This document shows positions 9,838-17,407 of a stretch of DNA of 64,000 bases, in pieces (position 1 is the stretch's first letter; each line of letters starts with the position of its first letter). Source of the stretch: Shouchella hunanensis (GTDB taxonomy: Bacteria; Bacillota; Bacilli; Bacillales; Bacillaceae_D); assembly GCF_028735875.1 (NCBI RefSeq), contig NZ_CP117834.1, positions 2,778,001 through 2,842,000 of the forward strand, given 5' to 3'. The notes under the pieces were generated by a model. The model was not told where the DNA came from, made no database searches, and was given only the letters and a program-made list of their open reading frames with translations. Made by a program: the position numbers and the translations under genes.

Positions 9838-9850
9838 GGGGGATTAAGAG

Positions 9851-10759
9851 ATGGAATCAAGACCAATAGCCACTCAACCTCATCAGCGTCCTCCGTCGAA
9901 AGAAGAAAAAACAAGGTCGATATGGGGAGATACGTTCTACCATTTATTCAAGAATAAATTAGCACTTGTCGGTGCTGTTATTTTAACGTTCTTTATTTTG
10001 CTTGCTATTTTCGCCCCGTTATTAACGTCGTATACGATCGACAAAACGGATCCTTCCATTCGTTTAATGCCTCCTTCATCAGAACATTGGATGGGGACAG
10101 ATGATTTAGGACGAGATGTTTTTACTCGTGTTGCACACGGTGCACGAATTTCTCTTTTAATCGGCCTCTTTTCAATTAGTGGTGCGCTTGTCATTGGAAC
10201 CACACTTGGATTAGTAGCAGGGTTCTACGGACGTTGGGTCGATATGCTTATTTCTAGAATTTTTGATATTATGCTCGCATTCCCAAGTATTTTATTAGCC
10301 ATTGCCATTGTAGCGATTTTAGGACCATCTCTACAAAATGCGATGTTGGCCATCGCTATTATTAATGTGCCGATATTTGGTCGAATTGTTCGTTCAAAAG
10401 TGATCAGTTTACGAGCAGAAGAGTTTGTCTTAGCCGCAAAAGCGCAAGGTATGAAAAATGGACGAATTATGTTTCATCACATTTTACCCAATAGTTTAGC
10501 GCCAATTATCGTGCAAGCAACTTTAGGATTTGGGATTGCGATCATAGAAGCAGCCGCACTTGGATTTCTTGGAATGGGAGCTAGTCCACCCACACCAGAA
10601 TGGGGAAGAATGTTAGCTGATTCTAGAGGTTACATTCAAAATGCTTACTGGACGGTACTATTCCCAGGTTTGTCTATCATGCTGGTAGTATTAGGATTTA
10701 ATATGTTAGGAGATGGATTAAGAGATGCCCTTGATCCAAAAATGAAAGACCAAGGGTAA
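9851..10759 (+). CDS. appC: Dipeptide/oligopeptide ABC importer, permease (AppC/DppC type)
   Basis: The last gene of the importer operon encodes 302 residues. A polar N-terminus (residues 1-30) precedes a first membrane helix, and then the motif HWMGTDDLGRDVFTRVAHGARISL, characteristic of OppC/DppC subunits. The coupling loop is FVLAAKAQGMKNGRIMFHHILPN. Thirteen bases separate it from the previous gene, with GGGGGA as Shine-Dalgarno. A terminator follows directly. Confidence 0.88.
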   Translation: MESRPIATQPHQRPPSKEEKTRSIWGDTFYHLFKNKLALVGAVILTFFILLAIFAPLLTSYTIDKTDPSIRLMPPSSEHWMGTDDLGRDVFTRVAHGARISLLIGLFSISGALVIGTTLGLVAGFYGRWVDMLISRIFDIMLAFPSILLAIAIVAILGPSLQNAMLAIAIINVPIFGRIVRSKVISLRAEEFVLAAKAQGMKNGRIMFHHILPNSLAPIIVQATLGFGIAIIEAAALGFLGMGASPPTPEWGRMLADSRGYIQNAYWTVLFPGLSIMLVVLGFNMLGDGLRDALDPKMKDQG

Positions 10760-10775
10760 TAAAGGTATACTGAGA

Positions 10776-10808
10776 AGCGAACATGAAACATTTCCATGTT
10801 CGTTTTTT
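10776..10808 (+). terminator. Terminator of the peptide importer operon
   Basis: CGAACATG (10778-10785) and CATGTTCG (10795-10802) form a perfect stem around a nine-base loop, followed by six T residues. Confidence 0.9.
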
Positions 10809-10844
10809 CAATTTATTCATACACACTAAAAGGAGCTGTTCTAC

Positions 10845-11366
10845 ATGAGTGGAATTCTTTATTTCGTAAGGCATGCTGAAGCAACAGGGCAAGAACCGTC
10901 TGCCAGATTAACGAGTAAAGGGAAACAAGATGCGAAGGATTTAGCTTTGTTTTTTCAAGAGAAGGCGATTAACATGATTCTTTCAAGCCCTTACAAAAGG
11001 GCAATTTCAACGATTGAACCGACAGCGGAATTGTTAGGATTACCAATTGAGCAAGAGGAAAGGCTAATGGAGCGTTGTTTAAGTCCGGTCTCACTTACCA
11101 ATTGGCTTGTGCATTTACAGAGAAGTTTTGCTGACGATTCCTATTCTCTCGAAGGTGGTGAATCGTCCCATGAAGCTCAAGCGCGTATTCTGTCTGTCGT
11201 AAACAGCTTAACTGAACCAACCATTATCGTAAGCCACGGAAATCTTCTAGCGTTACTTATCCGCTATTATCAGCCTGAATTTGGTTTCAGCGAATGGGAA
11301 GCGATGGGGAATCCGGCTGTTTATGAACTCTGCTTAAAAGAAAGAAAGGTTAATTTGGTAAGGTGA
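10845..11366 (+). CDS. Histidine phosphatase superfamily protein
   Basis: This 173-residue cytoplasmic protein has the branch-1 signature FVRHAEATG at about residues 6-14, which holds the phospho-accepting His. It also has the SSPYKRAISTIEP motif and a second catalytic His in IVSHGNLLALL. These features place it with phosphoglycerate-mutase-like phosphatases. The substrate is not predictable; relatives act on small phosphorylated metabolites. AAAAGGAG lies ten bases before the ATG. It is monocistronic as far as visible. Confidence 0.82.
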   Translation: MSGILYFVRHAEATGQEPSARLTSKGKQDAKDLALFFQEKAINMILSSPYKRAISTIEPTAELLGLPIEQEERLMERCLSPVSLTNWLVHLQRSFADDSYSLEGGESSHEAQARILSVVNSLTEPTIIVSHGNLLALLIRYYQPEFGFSEWEAMGNPAVYELCLKERKVNLVR

Positions 11367-11441
11367 ATGCGTAGAATAAATGACAAGATGAGGTTCTATT
11401 GAGTAGACGATTGGTAAATGAATGAGGCAAACAGAAAAAGA

Positions 11442-11472
11442 TTGACGCAGTACTACGAAAATTTGCTATAAT
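11442..11472 (+). promoter_or_regulatory. Extended -10 promoter of the MATE exporter gene
   Basis: TTGACG (11442-11447) and a perfect TATAAT (11467-11472) are 19 bases apart. TGC directly before the -10 makes it an extended -10 element, which would compensate for the long spacer. The downstream gene starts 44 bases later. Confidence 0.7.
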
Positions 11473-11515
11473 ACATACGATTTGATTTCGTTTGAGTTAA
11501 AGAGAAGGTGGAAAT

Positions 11516-12868
11516 TTGGGAAGAGAAGATACTGCAAATCCGTTGGAAACTGAAAAGATTAGTAAGCTCTTTATGCGGTATTTAATTCCATCATTGGTTG
11601 GCATGCTATTAATGGCCATTAATCTAGCAGTTGACGGTATTATGGTTGGCAATCGACTTGGTCCTGTTGCGTTAGCTGGTGTAAACATTGCTGGTCCAGT
11701 CTATACCATTTTTGTGGGCTTATCGTTATGGCTAGGGATTGGTGGAGCGACTCTATATTCACAAGCAATGGGTAGAAAAGAAAAGGGACGTGCGCAAGTC
11801 ATCTTCACCCATTCCATTTTACTAATTGGGTTGGGGACCATTGTAATAGGCGCTTTGGCTTTACTCTTTCACGAGCCACTTGTCTACGCACTAGGTGCAA
11901 ATGAGGAAACAGCTCCATTTGCTGCTGCGTATATGAATGTTTTCTTAGTTTTCGGTTTTATTTTCACCTTGGAAAATGCATCAAGTATTTTTGTCCGTAA
12001 TGATGGCAACCCAACGCTTGCTATGGCAGCGCTCGTCACAACGGCTTTTTCAAATGTGGGCATTAACTACGTTATTCTGTATGTACTCGATTTAGGGGTG
12101 CGTGAAATCGCATTCGGAACGATCATTGCTGCGTTCTTAGGCTTACTCGTTCTATCTTCACATTTCTTTACGAAAAGAAGTAATTTAAAGTTCGTAAAGG
12201 TGAAATTTGATTTATTATTATCAAAGCAAGCTTTACGATTCGGGTTTCCAAGTTTCTTAGCAGAAGTAGGCATATCTGTTTTTACAGTCTCTCATAACAT
12301 TATGTTTGCACGTCTTGCAGGTACAGTGGGCGTTGCCGCTTTTTCCGTTGTCAATTATGTGCATGCAGTTATGTTGCTCATGTTCTTAGGAATGGGAGCA
12401 GCGGTTCAGCCTATTGTTAGTTATTTTCATGGTGCAGCAGAACATGAGAAAAAAAGACAGCTTATGAAACTAGCTATTCGAACAGGTTTTGTTGCCGGAC
12501 TCATTTGCTTCTTAATTGGCCAGTTCGCAGCAGTCCCAATTGTGAATATCTTTGGAGATTTCCCTGAGGAAGTAAAAGAGTTAGCGGTAAGAGGCATACG
12601 ATTATTCTTTATAGCATATTTAGTTATGGGGGTAAACTTTGTACTGATGACGTATTTCCAGTCAATTGGAGAGGTAGCGATTGCAACATGGATTACCGCT
12701 GGGAGACAGATCATTCTAATGTTGCTGTTTTTATTAATAGTACCGTTCCTTTTAGGCGTTCATGCGATTTGGCTTGCCATTCCTTTTGCCGAAATAACCG
12801 TATTAATACTTATTTACGTTTATTTGAAGAGGAGTAACATTCACTTTGGTGAGAAACGTGTATTTTAA
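11516..12868 (+). CDS. MATE family efflux transporter
   Basis: This 450-residue membrane protein has about twelve hydrophobic segments. It belongs to the multi-antimicrobial extrusion family, with MatE repeats in each half. The N-terminal half contains GIMVGNRLGPVALAGVNIAGPV and the second half repeats the pattern at FARLAGTVGVAAFSVVNYV. Family members export cationic drugs or metabolites in exchange for Na+ or H+. The start is TTG at 11516 with AAGGTGG upstream; no in-frame ATG fits better. A well-formed promoter precedes it and a perfect palindromic terminator follows. Confidence 0.87.
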   Translation: MGREDTANPLETEKISKLFMRYLIPSLVGMLLMAINLAVDGIMVGNRLGPVALAGVNIAGPVYTIFVGLSLWLGIGGATLYSQAMGRKEKGRAQVIFTHSILLIGLGTIVIGALALLFHEPLVYALGANEETAPFAAAYMNVFLVFGFIFTLENASSIFVRNDGNPTLAMAALVTTAFSNVGINYVILYVLDLGVREIAFGTIIAAFLGLLVLSSHFFTKRSNLKFVKVKFDLLLSKQALRFGFPSFLAEVGISVFTVSHNIMFARLAGTVGVAAFSVVNYVHAVMLLMFLGMGAAVQPIVSYFHGAAEHEKKRQLMKLAIRTGFVAGLICFLIGQFAAVPIVNIFGDFPEEVKELAVRGIRLFFIAYLVMGVNFVLMTYFQSIGEVAIATWITAGRQIILMLLFLLIVPFLLGVHAIWLAIPFAEITVLILIYVYLKRSNIHFGEKRVF

Positions 12869-12869
12869 A

Positions 12870-12902
12870 GAAAAGGCTGTAGACATTGTCTACAGCCTTT
12901 TC
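12870..12902. terminator. Bidirectional terminator between MATE and ProC-type genes
   Basis: A perfect 15-base inverted repeat starting GAAAAGGCTGTAGAC around the three-base loop ATT, with T-rich ends on both strands. It lies between convergent genes and can serve both. Confidence 0.92.
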
Positions 12903-12909
12903 TTATATA

Positions 12910-13710
12910 CTAGTTGCTTTTTGCTTTGGCATGATCGGTTACTGCTTGAACACCACGAGCAATGGAACCACTAAAATCATCTGCCTGTAACGATTTCAAA
13001 CCAGCTTCAGTAGCACCACCTGGTGTTGTGACTTGATCACGTAATTCTGTTGGTGTAAAACCTGCTTTAAGCATATCTGCACTTCCTGCCAGCATCTGAA
13101 CAACGAGATTCCGAGCTTGAGATTGGTCAATGCCAAAAGATTGTGCAATTGATTCAAGCTGAATGACAAATTCATAAACGAAAGCAGGTGCGCTTCCAGT
13201 AACGGCAGTTAATTCGTGAATAAGTGATTCGCTTAGTTGGGCACCTGTCCCGATAGAAGCTACTAATGATTCGACATAACTTTTTTGTGTATCCGTTACA
13301 TGTGAACCGTATGTATAAAGGCTTATCGAAGCTCCTGCTTGCGCTGCCGTATTCGGCATGATCCATGCAGTTGCTACCCCAGCCGGTAATTGTGCTTCAA
13401 GGTCAGAAGGTCCGATACCCGCAGCTACAGTTAACACGAGTTGGTTCCTAACGAGAGGACGTAACGTTTTCAAAATAGATGGGTGTGCAGAAGGTGGAGC
13501 GGCAATCAGAATGACATCCGCTTCAGTAACCTTTTCAGACCAATCTGAAATCGCTTCAATTGGATAAACCTGTGTGAGCTTATCTAAATGAGCTTTGTTT
13601 GTTTGATTACTTACGTATACGGGTGAGAATGCTGGATTTGGTTTAGCTAGAACGCCTTTAAATACAGCTTCAGCCATTCTTCCAGCACCGATAAATAATA
13701 ATGATGGCAA
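12910..13710 (-). CDS. Pyrroline-5-carboxylate reductase family protein
   Basis: This 266-residue enzyme is of the ProC family. It has an N-terminal Rossmann motif LFIGAGRMAEAVFKG, the SxxHPS-like segment APPSAHPSIL, and the C-terminal signature DQVTTPGGATEAGL. ProC enzymes reduce pyrroline-5-carboxylate to proline with NADPH; B. subtilis has several paralogues (ProG, ProH, ProI, ComER). Which role this copy has is unclear, and in a salt-tolerant bacillus osmoprotective proline synthesis is one option. The start is a TTG (complement of 13708-13710) with AAAGGAG ten bases upstream. Confidence 0.85.
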   Translation of the reverse strand: MPSLLFIGAGRMAEAVFKGVLAKPNPAFSPVYVSNQTNKAHLDKLTQVYPIEAISDWSEKVTEADVILIAAPPSAHPSILKTLRPLVRNQLVLTVAAGIGPSDLEAQLPAGVATAWIMPNTAAQAGASISLYTYGSHVTDTQKSYVESLVASIGTGAQLSESLIHELTAVTGSAPAFVYEFVIQLESIAQSFGIDQSQARNLVVQMLAGSADMLKAGFTPTELRDQVTTPGGATEAGLKSLQADDFSGSIARGVQAVTDHAKAKSN

Positions 13711-13735
13711 CGTGACTTCACTCCTTTAATATAGT

Positions 13736-13778
13736 AAAAGACTTACGCGAAAAAAAAAGAAAAAAGCGTAAGTCTTTT
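13736..13778. repeat. Perfect 13-bp inverted repeat in the divergent proC/helD promoter region
   Basis: AAAAGACTTACGC (13736-13748) and GCGTAAGTCTTTT (13766-13778) flank a 17-base A-rich loop. It lies between two divergent genes, so it terminates neither of them. It could be an operator, a leader attenuator of the leftward gene, or the end of an unannotated short transcript. Confidence 0.7.
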
Positions 13779-13920
13779 ATGAAAAAATACCAAATACTGG
13801 TATAAATATTTTAGGTAATTGAACTATATAAAGCTTATCAAACTGAAAAGAAAAAGTCTATATTTTTTTTAAAAAATTATGCAAAATAAGAAAAGAGACT
13901 TGAGAGAGGGTGAATATAAT

Positions 13921-15945
13921 ATGAACCAGCATGATTACGAAACGGCTGTGTTAAAAGCGTCATTAAAAAAGATTGATCGAATGTTTACACATGTTCAGCA
14001 AATTCCGATTTACCGAGGAGATGACTTTACTCAACAAGTGTTAGAAGATCGACGGGAAGCGAAGCGACAATCTCTCCGAATTGCAAATGAAGAACCATAT
14101 TTTGCTCGCTTAGATTTTCTTGATTTTGAAAATGAGGACAAGAAAGCCCTATACATTGGTAAAGTTGGTGTACATGATGATGAAGAGGATCACCCTTTAG
14201 TGATTGATTGGCGAGCACCGGTTGCTTCTTTATTTTATAGTTTTAACGGCAGTGAAGAGGATGTCTATTACGAATCGCCAGATGGTATCGTGGAAGGCGA
14301 AATCCAATTAAAACGAAATGTAGTTATTCGAGGGCGTGAATTAAAGCGAGTTGTGGATAGTTACGTAGAGGGCCAAGAAAGTAGCGGTGGGGATGAATTC
14401 CTTCTCTATAAGTTAGGTGAACAAAAAGACAACAAATTAAAAGACATTGTATCGACCATTCAAGCAGAGCAGAACTCAATTATTCGCTCTGATGTAAAGA
14501 AGCCATTGCTTATTCAAGGGGCAGCAGGTAGTGGAAAAACAACGGTTGCTCTTCACAGGTTGGCCTTTCTTCTTTATGAATACAGAGAGCGTTTAAAAGC
14601 AGAACGAATGATGATCTTTGCTCCAAATGCAATGTTCCTTGATTATATTGCCCAAGTGCTTCCAGAGCTAGGAGTAGGCGATATTCAGCAGTCTACTTAT
14701 GTTGATTGGGCTTTGCAAAAATTAGATGATTCCTATGAAGTGGAGTCAACAGAAGACCGGATCTTCACTCGTTTTGAGCTACAGGTTGAACCAGAAAATC
14801 AAGTCGTTATTAAAGAGAAAGGGTCTCTCGCTTTTCGAGATCAACTTAAGAAATACGTGGAGGAAGAAGTAGCCAATCGTCTACCAATCAAAGATTTTAT
14901 ACCTTGGGCGAGTGGCCTTGTTCAGAAGGAGAAGATACAGGAATGGATAACCCAGGATTTCGCTCATTCTGCTCCTTTAAAGCAAAGAGAACGACTGCAA
15001 GCAAGGTTAAAGCGCTGGGTTGAAATAGAGGTAAGGATGTTTGAGGATGAGAAAGAACGCAAAGCGTATAAAACAGAAGGGTTGAAGGCAGTAAGAAGTT
15101 ATATGAACAGCTGGAAAAAACCAGATGAATTAAAGCTGTATCTGAATTTTTTACAGCAACAAAACCACCCAATCTCTCAGTCACTGCGCAGTGGTAAATT
15201 GTTTATTGAAGATCTGGCTCCAATGGTCTACATACACCAACAATTAATTGGTATAGATAAGGAAGCTCGCTTTGATCACTTAGTGATTGATGAGGCACAG
15301 GATTTATCGCCCTTTATCATTTCCTTATTAAATGACTATACGAGAAAAGGAGGCTTGACGATTCTAGGAGATCTTGCTCAAGGCATACACGGTGAAGAAG
15401 GCATTGTTACGTGGGACTCGTTTATAAAGGTTCTTGGTCAGAACTGTACTTACGTGCAAATGGAAAAGAGTTATCGCTCAACGATGGAGATTATTGAATA
15501 TAGTAATGGTATTCTTGAACAGGTCGAAAACCATCCGCCTTTAGCAAAGCCTGTTTTTCGAAGTGGTGAGCCTGTGAAAGTGATCTCTTATTCACTGTCT
15601 TCCATGCTTCAGTGGCTAAGTGATGTAAAAGCGTATGAAACCATAGCCTTTCTAACTAGGACAAAGAAAGAAGCGGAAACGCTTGCTTTGGAATTAAAAG
15701 AAGCCGCTATTTCAGCGACGCTAATTCGTGCAGGGGATACAACGTACAAAGGCGGAATCTCCATACTACCAATTTACCTGTCAAAAGGGTTTGAGTTTGA
15801 CGCTGTTATGCTAACAAATGTATCAAACCATCATTATCCAAACAATCCTGTTCATCAAAAGTTGCTTTATGTAGGTTGTACAAGAGCACTTCATTCGTTA
15901 TCACTTTCATATGAAGGGACACTCTCCCCCATTATTCCATTATAG
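13921..15945 (+). CDS. helD: HelD-like UvrD/superfamily 1 helicase (RNA polymerase recycling factor)
   Basis: The 674-residue product starts at 13921 after GAGAGGGTG; an upstream ATG lacks a ribosome binding site. The N-terminal part (residues 1-190) begins with a helical segment and contains DWRAPVASLFY, typical of HelD proteins. Walker A is GAAGSGKTT at about 200-208 and the Walker B motif is DHLVIDEAQDLSP. A late SF1 motif appears as LLYVGCTRALHSLSL. HelD binds RNA polymerase and uses ATP to release stalled or idle enzyme from nucleic acid. At 674 residues it is shorter than B. subtilis HelD (about 774), so it may be a paralogue. Confidence 0.83.
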   Translation: MNQHDYETAVLKASLKKIDRMFTHVQQIPIYRGDDFTQQVLEDRREAKRQSLRIANEEPYFARLDFLDFENEDKKALYIGKVGVHDDEEDHPLVIDWRAPVASLFYSFNGSEEDVYYESPDGIVEGEIQLKRNVVIRGRELKRVVDSYVEGQESSGGDEFLLYKLGEQKDNKLKDIVSTIQAEQNSIIRSDVKKPLLIQGAAGSGKTTVALHRLAFLLYEYRERLKAERMMIFAPNAMFLDYIAQVLPELGVGDIQQSTYVDWALQKLDDSYEVESTEDRIFTRFELQVEPENQVVIKEKGSLAFRDQLKKYVEEEVANRLPIKDFIPWASGLVQKEKIQEWITQDFAHSAPLKQRERLQARLKRWVEIEVRMFEDEKERKAYKTEGLKAVRSYMNSWKKPDELKLYLNFLQQQNHPISQSLRSGKLFIEDLAPMVYIHQQLIGIDKEARFDHLVIDEAQDLSPFIISLLNDYTRKGGLTILGDLAQGIHGEEGIVTWDSFIKVLGQNCTYVQMEKSYRSTMEIIEYSNGILEQVENHPPLAKPVFRSGEPVKVISYSLSSMLQWLSDVKAYETIAFLTRTKKEAETLALELKEAAISATLIRAGDTTYKGGISILPIYLSKGFEFDAVMLTNVSNHHYPNNPVHQKLLYVGCTRALHSLSLSYEGTLSPIIPL

Positions 15946-15952
15946 TTAGTTG

Positions 15953-15983
15953 AAAGAGGAACGTATGCCGTTCCTCTTTTTTT
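15953..15983 (+). terminator. Terminator of helD-like gene
   Basis: AAAGAGGAACG and CGTTCCTCTTT pair around a five-base loop and are followed by a T-run. Confidence 0.9.
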
Positions 15984-16020
15984 GGCAACTGAATAGAGTG
16001 GATAGAAGGGAGGGTTTAGT

Positions 16021-16659
16021 TTGGAACGTAGAGGAGTTAACTACTTAGCGATCGGCGATTCACTAACTACGGGTGTAGGCGCTTCAGGCAAGCCTGATGG
16101 GTTTGTTTCAATCTACCGACATTATGCGAGTGGCGCTTTACAAGCTCCTGTGAAAACACTAACAGTAGCTCGGAGTGGTTTAACAACTGGTCAAATCCAT
16201 CGTCTCGTCTATCAGCAACCAGTGACATCCATTACGGAAGCCAATTTCATTACAATTACAGGTGGTGGAAATGATTTAATTCAATCCGTGCAATATGGTC
16301 GACAACCTTTTTCCGTTGAAAAAGTAGAACATGCAATTAAAAACGCTATTTATTGGATGACTCAATTGGTTTCGTATATAACGGAAATCAAACGAGGTAA
16401 AGCCATTCCTTACAAAATCATTGTGTTTAATAGCTATAATCCACTGGACTCTGTACCATTTGTGGACCAGTCTATCAAGTCGTTCAACCGCGGAATACAA
16501 TCATTAACACGGTTTCCACATGTACAAGTTGTAGACGTCTATCAGGCTTTTAAAAGACGAAATCACTATGTTCTTTCTCGCGATGCTTTTCATCCAAATA
16601 ACAAAGGCTATAGTATAATGGCGAATGAGGCAGCAAAAAAAGGTTTTCAGCTAAACTAA
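16021..16659 (+). CDS. SGNH/GDSL-family lipase or esterase
   Basis: The product has 212 residues starting at a TTG with GAAGGGAGGG upstream. It has the four SGNH blocks: block I LAIGDSLTTGVGA (nucleophile Ser14), block II around Gly, block III TGGGNDLI (Asn) and block V DAFHPNNKGY with the Asp and His of the catalytic set. Family members cleave ester bonds in lipids, acylated sugars or wall polymers. There is no signal peptide, so a cytoplasmic or non-classical location is likely. YpmR of B. subtilis is a comparable protein. The substrate is unknown. Confidence 0.82.
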   Translation: MERRGVNYLAIGDSLTTGVGASGKPDGFVSIYRHYASGALQAPVKTLTVARSGLTTGQIHRLVYQQPVTSITEANFITITGGGNDLIQSVQYGRQPFSVEKVEHAIKNAIYWMTQLVSYITEIKRGKAIPYKIIVFNSYNPLDSVPFVDQSIKSFNRGIQSLTRFPHVQVVDVYQAFKRRNHYVLSRDAFHPNNKGYSIMANEAAKKGFQLN

Positions 16660-16957
16660 AGTGTGGATTTTTAAGTCTATTCATTTAGAGCGGCTTTGCA
16701 TGGTCAAGAGGAAGTCGGTATTTATTCGTCAGCGCCTTGAATGGAGAGACAAAGAGGAATGGACAAAGTAACAGTTTTTTTAAATCAATGGGACGGCTGG
16801 TTCATGTTTAGTGAGTCGCCGTTCTCTTTTGCGATTAGTCAATCACTACTATTTTTATTTGGGAAATGACGGGTGTAGTGTTCCGAAACGTATGGAACAG
16901 ATTGTGGCTTAGAACAACCTCATCATCATGTGGAAGGTTCTGTCTGATTGCATTACA
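16660..16957 (+). other. Intergenic region without a convincing gene
   Basis: A 42-codon frame beginning at 16741 has no good ribosome binding site and looks spurious. The complementary segments GACGGC and GCCGTT near 16791 and 16817, followed by CTCTTTT, may form a weak terminator for the GDSL gene. Nothing else is recognised before the sigma-B-like promoter. Confidence 0.4.
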
Positions 16958-16982
16958 GTTTACCGTATAATCAACAGGGTAT
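16958..16982 (+). promoter_or_regulatory. Sigma-B (general stress) type promoter
   Basis: GTTTAC (16958-16963) and GGGTAT (16977-16982) are separated by 13 bases. They match the sigma-B consensus GTTTAA-N12-15-GGGTAT at all but one position. The first gene downstream is the 27-residue membrane microprotein at 17082. Confidence 0.65.
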
Positions 16983-17081
16983 ATCTAACTAATTTTTGAC
17001 TTTTTTCTGTATGTTTTACATAGTACAACAGATCAAATCATTGTATACTAAGGGAAGCAATGATGAAGAGGGGGATCGGAC

Positions 17082-17165
17082 GTGAACGCGCGGTTTGTTA
17101 AATTAATCTCTGCTGCTTTTTTTGTGTGTATAGCTGGTATACTTGTTTTTGCGATTACTGGATAA
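17082..17165 (+). CDS. Single-helix membrane microprotein, 27 residues
   Basis: The frame starts at GTG 17082 with the strong Shine-Dalgarno GAAGAGGGGG. The product has a basic N-terminus (MNARFVKL), then one hydrophobic helix ending in AGILVFAITG. Charge distribution suggests N-in topology. It is too short for family recognition. A sigma-B-like promoter starts about 100 bases upstream, and a possible sigma-A promoter (TTGACT at 16996) lies between. A terminator follows at 17321. Small stress-induced membrane peptides often bind a larger membrane partner; the ABC exporter downstream is an obvious candidate, but that is speculation. Confidence 0.5.
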   Translation: MNARFVKLISAAFFVCIAGILVFAITG

Positions 17166-17320
17166 TGAACGTGATAAATATAGATGGAAACGTTTAATAG
17201 TACTAGTAAAGTCGACAGTAGAATGTGTAATTATGTTAGTGAATAAACATGTTGAGTATATGTTTTCGTAAACGTACATGAATAGAATGATGACATTAGT
17301 CCCCGTAAAAATACGTTATG

Positions 17321-17355
17321 AAAAAAATTCTAAGTGCATTCTTAGGATTTTTTTT
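17321..17355 (+). terminator. Terminator ahead of the ABC exporter operon
   Basis: AATTCTAAG and CTTAGGATT pair (one G-U) around TGCATT and are followed by eight T residues. It separates the microprotein transcript from the exporter genes. A TATAAT at 17368-17373 just after it, with a poor -35, may start the next transcript. Confidence 0.75.
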
Positions 17356-17407
17356 GTTTATATCGATTATAATAGTCTGAAAGAGAAAGATAGAGGGGTA
17401 GATAGAT

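Noticed and set aside
16741-16869. 42-codon frame after the GDSL hydrolase gene
   Set aside because: No Shine-Dalgarno at usable distance and no recognisable protein features.
17190-17203. cre-like TGGAAACGTTTAAT downstream of the microprotein
   Set aside because: The conserved C near the right end is missing and no catabolic gene follows.
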